Shown one piece after another: positions 1 to 7,047 of a stretch of 20,967 nt of DNA. Both the position numbers and the translations under genes were made by a program. Source of the stretch: an uncultured Clostridia bacterium (GTDB lineage Bacteria; Bacillota; Clostridia; Oscillospirales; Oscillospiraceae); contig CAMFZO010000008.1 of assembly GCA_946006895.1 (NCBI GenBank), forward strand, positions 1-20,967, written 5' to 3'. Every line of letters starts with the position of its first letter. Position 1 is the first letter of the stretch. Below the pieces are notes generated by a model. The model saw nothing but the letters and a program-made list of their open reading frames with translations. It had not been told where the DNA came from and searched no databases.

Positions 1-70
1 GCGCAGCAGACACATCCGTTATTCACTATTCACTTTTCACCGTTCACTGTTCACTTTTCACTATTCACTA
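1..70 (+). repeat. Hairpin plus heptanucleotide array, copy 1 (left-truncated by window)
   Basis: Positions 6-11 (GCAGAC) look like the right arm of a 6-bp hairpin whose left arm is mostly outside the window; only its last GC (1-2) and the loop GCA (3-5) are visible. Ten bases follow (12-21), then seven in-register 7-mers of the form TTCACTN from 22 to 70, ending in A, T, G, G, T, A and A, with one internal change (TTCACCG at 36-42). The same hairpin, 10-nt spacer and heptad layout recurs at 5617, 5799 and 14446. It lies beyond the terminator of the symporter gene. No coding potential is apparent. Confidence 0.8.
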
Positions 71-72
71 AT

Positions 73-121
73 AAAACCGCAAACCCCGCCGGGTGCCGGT
101 CACAGCGCCCTGCGGGGTTTT
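73..121 (-). terminator. Intrinsic terminator of the permease-symporter unit
   Basis: A perfect 9-bp inverted repeat, AAACCCCGC at 81-89 and GCGGGGTTT at 112-120, starts just past the stop codon of the symporter gene. Read on the minus strand, the stem is followed by GCGGTTTTATT, a short U-rich stretch. Confidence 0.75.
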
Positions 122-124
122 CTG

Positions 125-1873
125 TTATGCGATACCGTATTTTTCGGCGTAGGCCTTATACTCCTCCACGAAGCTGCGGCTGCCGCCGGTCTTGATGTCG
201 TTGAGGTAGGCGTGGGTGTCGAAGCTGCCGACGCCGGTCTCGATGATGGCAACGGCGATATTGGAGCAGTGGTCGGAGATACGCTCGTAGTTGGTCAGCA
301 GGTCCGACAGGACAAAGCCGGTCTGGATGGTGCACTTGCCCGTCTGCAGACGCTCGATGTGGCCGCTCTTGGCCCGGGCGATGAGCACGTCGATGACCTG
401 CTCCAGCGGCTCCACATGGGCAGCCTCCATGCGGTCGTTGTCGGTAAAGGCGCGGACCGTGATATTCTGGATCTCCAGCAGCGCGTCCGTCATGTTCTGG
501 ATCTCCTCCCGCGCCTCGTCGGAGAAGGTGATCTCCTTGTCATGGATCTCCTGGGCGGTCTTCAGCAGATTCACCGCATGGTCGCCCAGGCGCTCAAAGT
601 CTCCGATGGAATGGAGCATCAGCGACACCTGCCGCGAGTCCCAATCCGACATGGAGCGGCTGGACAGCTTGACCAAGAAGGAGCCCAGCTTATCCTCGTA
701 CCGGTCCAGAACGTCCTCGTTCTTCAGTATCTCGTCGGCGGTCTTGGAATCATAGCGGACAAGCATATTCAGTGACGCATGGAGAGTGGAACGGGCCAGC
801 TCGGCCATTTTCTTGGTCTGGGCCAGGGCCTCGTTGACGGCGACGGACGGGGTGGAGATCAGGCGCTCGTCCAGGAACTCCGTCTGCACCTCTTTGCGGC
901 TGGGGCGGACGATGAGGTTGGTCAGCCTGACAAGCTGCTTCTCGAAGGGGAACAGGATGAGGGTGTTGACGATGTTGAAGATGGTGTGGATCAACGCCAC
1001 GCCGGCACGTCCCGGATTTGTGTCCATAAAGCTGAAGTCCAGCAGGGCATTGGCGGCAAAGAAGCCTGCCAGGCAGACGACGGTGCCGATGATCTTGATG
1101 ATGATATGGACCGCAGAGACCTTCTTTGCCTCCCGGGTGACGCCGACGGAGGACAGGAGGGCCGTGGCGCAGGTGCCGATGTTGGCGCCCAGGACCAGCG
1201 GAATGGCGGTGCTGAAGCTCACCAGGCCCGAGGCGGCCAGCGTCTGGACGATGCCGATGGTGGCTGCGGAGGACTGGATGATGCCCGTAAAGACGGTGGA
1301 GATCAGCACAGCCAGGACAGGGTTGTCAAAGGCCGTCAGCATGGACTGGAAGCCCTCGTTTTCCCGCAGGCCGTCCATGGCGCCGCTCATGAACTTCATG
1401 CCGTACATCAGGATGGCGAAGCCCACCATGATCTTGCCCAGATCCTGCCGTTTGGTCTTCTTGGACATCATGATCAGGGCGATGCCGGCGATGGCGACCA
1501 CGGGAGAGAAATGCTCCGGCTTCAGCAGAGACAGCCAGCCCTCTCCGTCCACGCCGCTCAGGGAGAGGATCCAGCTCGTCACCGTGGTGCCGATGTTGGA
1601 GCCCATGATGACGTTGATGGTCTGCTCAAACTGCATCAGACCCGAGTTGACCAGGCCCACCAGCATGACCGTCATGGCCGAGGAGGATTGGATGGCAATG
1701 GTGATGCCGGCGCCCAGGCTCATGCCCAGGAACGGGTTGGAGGTGGCCTTTTTCAGGGAACGCTCCAGAGAGCCGCCGGCCAGCTTTCCCAGGCCGCCGG
1801 ACATGACATTCATGCCGTAGAGGAAAAACGCGAGGCCACCGATCAGCTCTAAAGCGGCGAATAGTACCGTCAT
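125..1873 (-). CDS. Na+/phosphate symporter with PhoU-like C-terminal domain
   Basis: This 582-residue membrane protein belongs to the Na/Pi-cotransporter II-related (NptA/YjbB-like) family, which couples sodium to inorganic phosphate transport across the cytoplasmic membrane. Two related halves are visible: QSSSA at residues 62-66 with GSNIGTT at 91-97, and QSSAA at 200-204 with GANIGTC at 229-235. These paired Q-S-S and G-x-N-I-G-T motifs are the family signature. Hydrophobic segments cover about residues 5-315. The remainder, roughly 340-565, is charged and helical and resembles PhoU, as in many bacterial members. The start is supported by CGGAG eight bases upstream. The gene lies 33 bp behind the permease gene with no terminator between, so it is probably cotranscribed. 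Whether it imports or exports phosphate cannot be told from sequence. Confidence 0.93.
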   Translation of the reverse strand: MTVLFAALELIGGLAFFLYGMNVMSGGLGKLAGGSLERSLKKATSNPFLGMSLGAGITIAIQSSSAMTVMLVGLVNSGLMQFEQTINVIMGSNIGTTVTSWILSLSGVDGEGWLSLLKPEHFSPVVAIAGIALIMMSKKTKRQDLGKIMVGFAILMYGMKFMSGAMDGLRENEGFQSMLTAFDNPVLAVLISTVFTGIIQSSAATIGIVQTLAASGLVSFSTAIPLVLGANIGTCATALLSSVGVTREAKKVSAVHIIIKIIGTVVCLAGFFAANALLDFSFMDTNPGRAGVALIHTIFNIVNTLILFPFEKQLVRLTNLIVRPSRKEVQTEFLDERLISTPSVAVNEALAQTKKMAELARSTLHASLNMLVRYDSKTADEILKNEDVLDRYEDKLGSFLVKLSSRSMSDWDSRQVSLMLHSIGDFERLGDHAVNLLKTAQEIHDKEITFSDEAREEIQNMTDALLEIQNITVRAFTDNDRMEAAHVEPLEQVIDVLIARAKSGHIERLQTGKCTIQTGFVLSDLLTNYERISDHCSNIAVAIIETGVGSFDTHAYLNDIKTGGSRSFVEEYKAYAEKYGIA

Positions 1874-1906
1874 GCGAAGTTCTCCGTTTCTATCTGGTTG
1901 TCTTGA

Positions 1907-3205
1907 TTATTCCTTGTTGGCAGCCTTGGCTTCCTCCGCGTCCTCTCTGGGAAGAACCTTGGCGAGGATGACGCCCAGCACTGCGGCGATGGCGGTACCG
2001 CTGATGGTGACACTGCCGATGGTGACGTTGTTGGAAAGGCCGAGGCCCAGGACCAGCATAACGGCAGCAATGATGAGGTTATAGCTCTTGGTGAAGTCCA
2101 CATGGTTTTCCACCAGCATCCGCAGACCGACAGAGGCGATCATGCCGAAGAGAACAACGGACACACCGCCCATGACGGCGGCGGGGATGCTGTTGAGGAT
2201 GCCGGAGACCTTGCCGAAGAGGGACAGGACGATGGCAAAGACGGCGGCGATGCGCAGCGTGGCAGGGTTATAGTTGCGGGTCGCGGCGAGAACGCCGGTG
2301 TTTTCGGAATAGGTGGTGGCGGCAGGTCCGCCGCAGAGACCGGAGAAGATGGAGGCGAGGCCGCAGCCCAGCAGGGTACGGTGCAGACCCGGCTCCTGGA
2401 TGTAGTTGTGGCCGGTGACAGCGCCGTTGGCGGTGATGTCGCCCACGTGCTCAACAAAGGTGACAATGGCGATGGGCGCGATTATAGTGACGGCGGTGGT
2501 CACGGCGCCCCAGTCCAGGCCGGTAAAGCAGAAGGAGAACTTGGGGAAGGTGAACCAGGCGGCGTCGGCGACGGCTGCCGTATCCACCATGCCCAGGGCC
2601 AGGGAGGTCAGATAGCCGGCCACGATGCCGAAGAGGATGGGAATGAGCTTCCAGAAGCCACGGAAGAAGAACATGACGACGACGATGACCGCAATGGTCA
2701 CAACGGCGACGACCCAGTTTTTCCAGACGGGGATGCCGGCAACGGCGGTGGTGATGTTGTTCATGGCCGTGGGGGCCAGCATCATGCCGATGACGATGAT
2801 CATGCAGCCGGTGACGATGGGCGGGAAGAAGCTGGTGATGCGCTTGGAGCCGAAGAGCTTGACCAGCAGCGCCAGGATCAGATACAGCACGCCGGAGGCC
2901 ATGATGCCCCAGCCCACATAGGCGGCAAAGTTGTCAAGGGAATGTGTGGCGCAGTAGGTGCTGACGGCACCGATGGAAGCGATAAAGGAGAAGCTGGAGC
3001 CCATAAAAGCGGGAACGATGCCCTTGGTGATAAGGTGGAAGATCAGAGTGCCGATGCCCATACAGAACAGGGTGACGGCAGGATCCAGCCCGGTCAGCGC
3101 GGGGACAAGGACCGTGGAGCCAAACATTGCGAAGACATGCTGGATGCCCAGGGTGATGGCTCTGCCGGGCTTATCTCCGCCCCAGAGCATGGTTTTCAGT
3201 TTCAT
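1907..3205 (-). CDS. uraA: Uracil/xanthine permease, NCS2 family (UraA-like)
   Basis: This 432-residue nucleobase permease has many hydrophobic segments, as expected for the 14-segment NCS2 fold. Visible hallmarks are QHVFAMFGSTVLVP (residues 22-35), the MGSSFSFI stretch near 68-75, FVEHVGD with Glu252, and TYSENTGV with Glu301. In E. coli UraA the two corresponding glutamates contact uracil. The segment after Glu301 resembles UraA closely, including GGVS, VGLRML and the VD...NLI region, so uracil is the best substrate guess; xanthine remains possible because annotation within NCS2 is loose. The start codon has an AGGAGG site 7-8 bases upstream and a sigma-A-type promoter at 3240-3268. It is the first gene of a unit with the phosphate symporter. 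The leader is too short for a PyrR attenuator or purine riboswitch. Confidence 0.9.
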   Translation of the reverse strand: MKLKTMLWGGDKPGRAITLGIQHVFAMFGSTVLVPALTGLDPAVTLFCMGIGTLIFHLITKGIVPAFMGSSFSFIASIGAVSTYCATHSLDNFAAYVGWGIMASGVLYLILALLVKLFGSKRITSFFPPIVTGCMIIVIGMMLAPTAMNNITTAVAGIPVWKNWVVAVVTIAVIVVVMFFFRGFWKLIPILFGIVAGYLTSLALGMVDTAAVADAAWFTFPKFSFCFTGLDWGAVTTAVTIIAPIAIVTFVEHVGDITANGAVTGHNYIQEPGLHRTLLGCGLASIFSGLCGGPAATTYSENTGVLAATRNYNPATLRIAAVFAIVLSLFGKVSGILNSIPAAVMGGVSVVLFGMIASVGLRMLVENHVDFTKSYNLIIAAVMLVLGLGLSNNVTIGSVTISGTAIAAVLGVILAKVLPREDAEEAKAANKE

Positions 3206-3239
3206 TGGTAGTCCTCCTTATTTTTGGTCGTACGATTGA

Positions 3240-3268
3240 ATGATACCACATTTATATAAAAAGTGCAA
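3240..3268 (-). promoter_or_regulatory. Sigma-A-type promoter of the permease gene
   Basis: On the minus strand TTGCAC (3268-3263) and TATCAT (3245-3240) are separated by exactly 17 bases. The predicted transcript begins a few bases downstream and leaves a leader of only about 30 nt before the start codon at 3205. Confidence 0.7.
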
Positions 3269-3305
3269 CGATTTCCGCAAAAAAACGCGGGCTGCGAAAA
3301 TCGTT
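3267..3305. promoter_or_regulatory. 13-bp inverted repeat overlapping the permease -35 box
   Basis: AACGATTTCCGCA at 3267-3279 and TGCGAAAATCGTT at 3293-3305 are complementary except for one pair. The left arm begins inside the -35 hexamer of the permease promoter, so the repeat sits where an activator or repressor could bind. The surrounding 3260-3420 region also repeats GCGAAAA or GCAAAAA several times. No regulator can be named. Confidence 0.45.
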
Positions 3306-3487
3306 CGACATTTTTTGCTTCTGTCCGGCGCAAAAACGGAAATTCCTGCGAAAAAAAGCAGAGCTTTCTCCCCGAAACATCGGGATTTTGTTCCATGGAC
3401 CGCGAAAAGCCTCGAAAACCGTCGGGAGAAAAGAATGGCGTCCGGGGAAATTCTATGGTTCAATCAAAGGGAAAGGAGGGTATCGTG

Positions 3488-3772
3488 ATGCTCACACGAA
3501 CTTATTTTGACGCCCGGACCATCCGCTGTGACAACGGCGAGACCGCCGCACTGCTCTACTACCTCACCGGCGAGACCTTCGGCGGCGCCGTCGGCTACGG
3601 CGCGGAGGTCATCATGCACCGCGGCACGGAACGGCATAGCGCCGCCGTGCGCAACGTCACCGACTCCCCTGTCCACATGGCGGCCATTCTGGACCGTCTC
3701 AGCCGCAACTGTGTCACGCCCTGCGTCTTCCCCGAGGTTCTGGAGGAGGAGCTGAGCCGTATTTCCCTGTAG
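3488..3772 (+). CDS. Small DUF6514-like protein
   Basis: This predicted cytoplasmic protein has 94 residues. The N-terminal part, with ETAALLYYLTGE followed by GYGAEVIMHRG, and the C-terminal part, with RLSRNCVTPCVFPEVLEEEL, match the layout I know for the clostridial DUF6514 family (short strand-rich start, a YGxEV-like core, and a terminal helix after a CxVTP segment). Its function is not known. The reading frame is open further upstream to 3263, but AGGAGG at 3474-3479 lies 8 bases before the ATG at 3488 and 5 bases before a GTG at 3485, so the ATG is preferred. It diverges from the permease gene and precedes nrdR, which has its own promoter. I see no convincing promoter for this gene. Confidence 0.72.
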   Translation: MLTRTYFDARTIRCDNGETAALLYYLTGETFGGAVGYGAEVIMHRGTERHSAAVRNVTDSPVHMAAILDRLSRNCVTPCVFPEVLEEELSRISL

Positions 3773-3829
3773 CTCCTGCGCAGACGCCTGCTTCCTGTTC
3801 ATTCTATTCCGGCTTTGCGTAAAAAAAGA

Positions 3830-3858
3830 TGGACATTTTGTGGCAGATTTGATAGAAT
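3830..3858 (+). promoter_or_regulatory. Promoter of nrdR
   Basis: TGGACA (3830-3835) and TAGAAT (3853-3858) are separated by 17 bases, one mismatch each from the sigma-A consensus. A ribosome binding site, AAAGGAGAG near 3879-3887, follows before the ATG at 3894. No clear NrdR box is seen here. Confidence 0.7.
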
Positions 3859-3893
3859 AGAACTATATATCGCGTAGCAAAGGAGAGAAAGCT

Positions 3894-4349
3894 ATGAAAT
3901 GTCCCTATTGCGGCTATCAGGAAAGCAAGGTCGTGGACTCCCGCCATTCCGATGACGGCGTCAGCATCCGCCGCCGCAGAGAATGTCTTTCCTGCCAGAA
4001 GCGCTTTACGACCTATGAGACCGTGGAAAGTCTGCCCATCGTGGTGGTGAAAAAGGACAACAGCCGCGAGCCCTTTGACCGCAGCAAGATCCTGCGGGGC
4101 ATGGTTCGCGCCTGCGAGAAACGACCCGTCAGCATGGCCCAGCTGGAGGCCGCCGTCGCTGAAATCGAGCAGATCGTCCAGAACTCTCTGGAACGCGAGG
4201 TCAGCACCGGCAAGATCGGCGAGCTGGTCATGGAGCGGCTCAAGCCCCTGGACGAGGTAGCCTATGTCCGTTTCGCGTCGGTCTACCGCCAGTTCAAGGA
4301 CATCAACAGCTTCATGCATGAGCTGAATAAGATTCTGGAAGAAAAGTAA
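3894..4349 (+). CDS. nrdR: Transcriptional repressor NrdR
   Basis: NrdR represses ribonucleotide reductase genes by sensing ATP and dATP. The 151-residue length is typical. A zinc ribbon is visible with Cys3, Cys6, Cys31 and Cys34 (CPYC and CLSC), followed by the conserved RRRRECLSCQKRFTTYE segment. An ATP-cone domain spans about residues 46-136, opening with VVKKDNSREPFDRSKIL and closing with the VAYVRFASVYRQF signature. The gene has its own promoter and a good ribosome binding site. A deacetylase gene starts one base after its stop codon, so the two are probably cotranscribed. No ribonucleotide reductase gene is present in the window, so its targets lie elsewhere. Confidence 0.97.
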   Translation: MKCPYCGYQESKVVDSRHSDDGVSIRRRRECLSCQKRFTTYETVESLPIVVVKKDNSREPFDRSKILRGMVRACEKRPVSMAQLEAAVAEIEQIVQNSLEREVSTGKIGELVMERLKPLDEVAYVRFASVYRQFKDINSFMHELNKILEEK

Positions 4350-4350
4350 C

Positions 4351-5553
4351 ATGAAAAAAGCCATTATTGTCCTGTCCGTTATCCTGGCAGTGCTGCTGGT
4401 CATCGCGGGGATCCTGTATTTTACCGACATCCTGCCGGACGAGCCCGCAGCGGAAGCCCTGCCCTCCACTGAGCCTTCGACCCAGCCGCCTACCCAGCCG
4501 CCTACGGAACCGGAAACCACCGAGGCACCTTCCACGGAGCCTGCCCTGGAAATTTTACCCTATACGCCGCCGGTGGTCCTGAACGGCAAGACGGTGGAGA
4601 GCGTTCTCATTGAGGGCGTCCATTATATCGCCGCCGATACCTTCGCCGGGGCTGCGGAGCTGACCGTGGAGAGCGACGCGCCCCTGAAGCTCAGCGGCAC
4701 GGACACGGTGGAGGAGTCGGACGGCGCGCTTCTCGTCGACGGCGCGCCCTGCGAGGCCTCCATCCTGACGGCGGAGGAGACGCTCTATCTGGAATTTGAC
4801 CCGTTGACGGAGGCTTTGGGCTACCCCTGCCTGACGGACGGGGAGACCGGCATCCGCTACTATACCCCCACCGCCCGCCGCTTCGACATTCCCGAAAACG
4901 TCAACGTCCCCGTCCTCATGTATCACGCCGTCAGCGACGATATGTGGGGCATCAACGAGCTGTTCGTCAGCCCCTCGTCCATGGAGGAGCAGTTGGCCTA
5001 TTTGACGGAAAACGGCTACGACGCCATCTGGTTTGAGGATCTGGCCCACGTGGAGGACTACGACAAGCCTGTGATATTGACCTTTGACGACGGCTATGAC
5101 GACAACTACACGGAGCTTTTCCCCCTGCTGCAGAAATACAACGTCAAGGCAACGGTTTTTGTCATCGGCAACGCACCCGGCACCTCCCATAAGGCCACGG
5201 AGGAGCAGATCCGGGAGATGTCCGATTCCGGTCTGGTCTCTATCCAGAGCCACAGCTATACCCACGCCGACCTGGACACCCTGGGCTACGACGACACGGT
5301 CTATGAGCTGGAGCAGTCCAAGCTGGCCATCACCCGGATCACCGGGAAAGAGCCCTATGTGCTGTGCTATCCCACGGGCAAATACAACGATTACACCCTG
5401 GAGGTCGCGCCGCAGTATTATATGTTCGGCATCAAGATGGTCGGCGGCCTGTATAACACCTCTCAGGACCCCTTCCTGGTCAACCGCTATTACGTCTCCC
5501 GGTATACGGATATTTACACCTTCGCGGCCTACCTGTCCTACGCGGGAACGTAA
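4351..5553 (+). CDS. Exported polysaccharide deacetylase (carbohydrate esterase 4)
   Basis: This 400-residue protein has an N-terminal membrane anchor or signal (residues 4-24), then a low-complexity linker rich in Pro, Thr and Glu (about 33-68), a region of unknown fold (about 70-185), and a C-terminal NodB-type deacetylase domain. Within that domain the LMYHAVS motif, TFDDG at 244-248 (catalytic Asp and a metal-binding Asp) and SHSYTH with His301 and His305 (metal ligands) are intact. Family members remove acetyl groups from peptidoglycan or other cell-surface glycans. The 70-185 part resembles a copper-amine-oxidase-like or other extracellular domain, but I cannot name it with confidence. 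It starts one base after nrdR and ends at a strong terminator. Peptidoglycan is the likely substrate, by inference. Confidence 0.88.
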   Translation: MKKAIIVLSVILAVLLVIAGILYFTDILPDEPAAEALPSTEPSTQPPTQPPTEPETTEAPSTEPALEILPYTPPVVLNGKTVESVLIEGVHYIAADTFAGAAELTVESDAPLKLSGTDTVEESDGALLVDGAPCEASILTAEETLYLEFDPLTEALGYPCLTDGETGIRYYTPTARRFDIPENVNVPVLMYHAVSDDMWGINELFVSPSSMEEQLAYLTENGYDAIWFEDLAHVEDYDKPVILTFDDGYDDNYTELFPLLQKYNVKATVFVIGNAPGTSHKATEEQIREMSDSGLVSIQSHSYTHADLDTLGYDDTVYELEQSKLAITRITGKEPYVLCYPTGKYNDYTLEVAPQYYMFGIKMVGGLYNTSQDPFLVNRYYVSRYTDIYTFAAYLSYAGT

Positions 5554-5562
5554 AGAGAAATG

Positions 5563-5616
5563 AAAAATTCCACACAAAAGGCAAGAAACTCATGGCCTTT
5601 TGTGTTGAATTTTTTT
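5563..5616 (+). terminator. Intrinsic terminator after the deacetylase gene
   Basis: A perfect 11-bp stem, ACACAAAAGGC at 5572-5582 and GCCTTTTGTGT at 5595-5605, can be extended past one mismatch by AATTC and GAATT. It is followed by seven T residues at 5610-5616. The A-run at 5563-5567 could let it act on the minus strand as well. Confidence 0.9.
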
Positions 5617-5655
5617 GTGCGCGCAGCGCACATATCGCTTATTCACTGTTCACTG
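5617..5655 (+). repeat. Hairpin plus heptanucleotide array, copy 2
   Basis: GTGCGC (5617-5622), loop GCA, and GCGCAC (5626-5631) form a perfect 6-bp hairpin. Exactly ten bases follow (5632-5641), then two TTCACTG heptads (5642-5655). The heptad type matches the seven-unit array at 22-70. It lies directly after the deacetylase terminator in the 352-bp gap between that gene and the minus-strand regulator gene. The rest of the gap is taken up by the repeats listed at 5676, 5763 and 5864. Confidence 0.8.
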
Positions 5656-5675
5656 AACAAAACCCTATCTGTACG

Positions 5676-5741
5676 CGGGCGGCTGGCAGCCGCCCCTACG
5701 ATAGATTAAGCCAAGGGCGGACAAGGGTCGTCCGCCTCTAC
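5676..5741. repeat. Two GTAGGG-type palindromes, minus orientation
   Basis: The first unit, 5676-5699, contains a perfect 8-bp hairpin (GGGCGGCT at 5677-5684, AGCCGCCC at 5688-5695) and ends in CCTAC. The second, 5715-5741, has GGCGGAC at 5716-5722 and GTCCGCC at 5730-5736 and ends in CTCTAC. Read on the minus strand both begin GTAG(G/A)GGCGG. Related units occur at 5763, 14316, 14363 and 14408. Confidence 0.75.
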
Positions 5742-5762
5742 AAACGTGGGTGATTCTTGTCT

Positions 5763-5844
5763 GTAGGGCACGGCCACTGGGCGTGCCGTTTTATATTCGT
5801 CTGCGAAGCAGACACCTCAGTCATTCACCCTTAGCCCTTAGCCA
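5763..5844 (+). repeat. Composite repeat: GTAGGGCACG palindrome plus hairpin-heptad copy 3
   Basis: A 26-bp palindrome (5763-5788; arms GGCACG at 5767-5772 and CGTGCC at 5782-5787) is followed by a perfect hairpin GTCTGC-GAA-GCAGAC (5799-5813), ten bases, and three heptads TTCACCC, TTAGCCC and TTAGCCA (5824-5844). The whole block is repeated with high similarity at 14408-14498, which shows it is a dispersed element and not unique sequence. Confidence 0.85.
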
Positions 5845-5863
5845 GAAGGCCGCCTCCGGCAGC

Positions 5864-5890
5864 TTGGGGCGGACAAGTTGTCCGCCCCAA
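5864..5890. repeat. Perfect 11-bp inverted repeat near the regulator stop codon
   Basis: TTGGGGCGGAC (5864-5874) and GTCCGCCCCAA (5880-5890) flank a 5-nt loop. It lies 16 bp beyond the stop codon of the minus-strand regulator gene and could stall transcription there, but no T-run follows on either strand. Its core matches the palindrome at 5715-5741, so it is probably another member of the same dispersed family. Confidence 0.65.
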
Positions 5891-5905
5891 ATTGGTTTCC
5901 CCGCA

Positions 5906-6922
5906 TCAAATATACCGGATCTCCATGGAGCCGAAGCTGACGTCGGATTTGACGTGCAGCGTTCCCTGGACATCGGGCGCAGGCTCGCCCCTGATCTCCG
6001 TCGGAGAGGAGAAGGACTGGGCCTGTCTCAGCTCCACGCGGAACTTATCCGGCACCAGCAGCGTCAGGTTGCCGAAGCTGTTGTCCACGTCGATCTCACA
6101 GTCGGGTGTCAGCGCCTCGCAGGCGGAGAAGTCCACGGTGAAATCGCCGAAGCTGCTGTCGATGGAACCGCCGCGCAGCAGAGGCGTCACCACCGCCGCA
6201 CGGCACTCGCCGAAGCTCAGCTCACAGCGCAGATAACCGTCGGTGCAGCTATACTCATGGTGCAGCTTTTTATTATTGTGTACCGTGGTCTTGCCGGCTT
6301 TGTTCTTCACGTAACGCCGCCAGGGCTTCTTGCCGATGAAAATGTCCGCCAGCAGGCCCACGCCCCACAGCAGCAGGGCTGCCGGGATCACAACGCCCCA
6401 GCCCAGAGAGAAGGGCAGCAGCTCATAGGCCGACAACAGGAAATAGACGCCTGCCAGGGCCATGGCAAGACAAAACAGCGAGAAGCCGCCGATCATGCCG
6501 CTGACGCCGATATAGACAAGGGCGGTAGTCCACACAATGGTCCACCAGGAGATGTCCATGGCCGGGATGAAGCCGCGCAGCAGCAGCAGGACGCCGACGG
6601 TCAGGATGTAAAGGGCAAAGCAGATACTGCCGCTCTTGGCACTCCAGTTCCATTGCACGTTGATGCCTTTGTCCTTGTCCTCGTCCACCACTTCCGCCTC
6701 CTTGGCGGGTGTGCTGTCAGTCTTTCCCAGAAGCTCGTCGACGGAGATGCCGAAGACCTCCGCCAGCTCGGGCAGAACGGAAATATCCGGGCAGGACAGG
6801 TTGTTTTCCCACTTGCTGACCGCCTGAGCGCTGACGCCCATGCGTTCTGCAAGCTGTTCCTGGGTCATGCCCAGGCGTTTGCGATGGTATTTGATGCGGT
6901 CGCCGATTGTTGTGTTGTTCAT
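5906..6922 (-). CDS. Membrane-bound XRE-family regulator with LiaF-like C-terminal domain
   Basis: This 338-residue protein joins three parts. An XRE-type helix-turn-helix lies at residues 6-62, with QEQLAERMGVSAQAVSKWEN at 21-40 as the DNA-binding core. After a charged linker, about four transmembrane helices span 97-196. The C-terminal part (about 225-338) carries four SFG motifs at 236-238, 257-259, 282-284 and 329-331, resembling the stacked-strand fold of LiaF and related cell-envelope-stress proteins. The layout suggests a one-component sensor whose membrane and tail sense envelope state while the N-terminus binds DNA; this role is inferred. The start is supported by AGGAGG at 6931-6936, eight bases away. 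It follows the kinase gene but has its own candidate promoter. No obvious transport or antibiotic-resistance target is adjacent. Confidence 0.85.
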   Translation of the reverse strand: MNNTTIGDRIKYHRKRLGMTQEQLAERMGVSAQAVSKWENNLSCPDISVLPELAEVFGISVDELLGKTDSTPAKEAEVVDEDKDKGINVQWNWSAKSGSICFALYILTVGVLLLLRGFIPAMDISWWTIVWTTALVYIGVSGMIGGFSLFCLAMALAGVYFLLSAYELLPFSLGWGVVIPAALLLWGVGLLADIFIGKKPWRRYVKNKAGKTTVHNNKKLHHEYSCTDGYLRCELSFGECRAAVVTPLLRGGSIDSSFGDFTVDFSACEALTPDCEIDVDNSFGNLTLLVPDKFRVELRQAQSFSSPTEIRGEPAPDVQGTLHVKSDVSFGSMEIRYI

Positions 6923-6948
6923 AGGTTTCCCCTCCTTTTTGTGCCTTC

Positions 6949-6977
6949 ACTATGCCACACGACAGAGAAAAAAGCAA
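6949..6977 (-). promoter_or_regulatory. Candidate promoter of the membrane-bound regulator
   Basis: On the minus strand TTGCTT (6977-6972) and CATAGT (6954-6949) are 17 bases apart. The match to consensus is moderate (3 of 6 and 4 of 6), but the spacing and position, about 25 bases upstream of the start codon, fit. Confidence 0.4.
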
Positions 6978-7001
6978 TCATCTGTAAGTTTATGACGGGT
7001 T

Positions 7002-7036
7002 TTTTCCCAACTCAACCAACGGTTGAGCCGGGAAAA
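7002..7036. promoter_or_regulatory. Palindrome upstream of the membrane-bound regulator gene
   Basis: CTCAACC (7011-7017) and GGTTGAG (7021-7027) form a perfect 7-bp stem with a 3-nt centre. Beyond a 2-bp mismatch it is continued by TTTTCCC (7002-7008) and GGGAAAA (7030-7036). It lies between the kinase stop codon and the regulator's candidate promoter. No U-rich tail follows on the coding (minus) strand, so an operator, possibly autoregulatory, is at least as likely as a terminator. Confidence 0.45.
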
Positions 7037-7047
7037 GTCGAGGCTTT

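Noticed and set aside
22..70. CRISPR array
   Set aside because: The units are 7 bp and contiguous, with no spacers and no cas genes.
2102..3211. 369-codon plus-strand open frame opposite the permease gene
   Set aside because: The translation is a low-complexity Asp/Gly/His-rich sequence, typical of the reverse of hydrophobic codons, and is not protein-like.
3804..4535. Minus-strand open frame opposite nrdR
   Set aside because: nrdR is a highly conserved gene with its own promoter; the antisense frame has a repetitive Gly/Ser/Val end and no recognised domain.
7002..7036. Palindrome as an intrinsic terminator of the kinase gene
   Set aside because: On the kinase's strand the stem is followed by A residues and not U residues, so a regulatory site is at least as likely.
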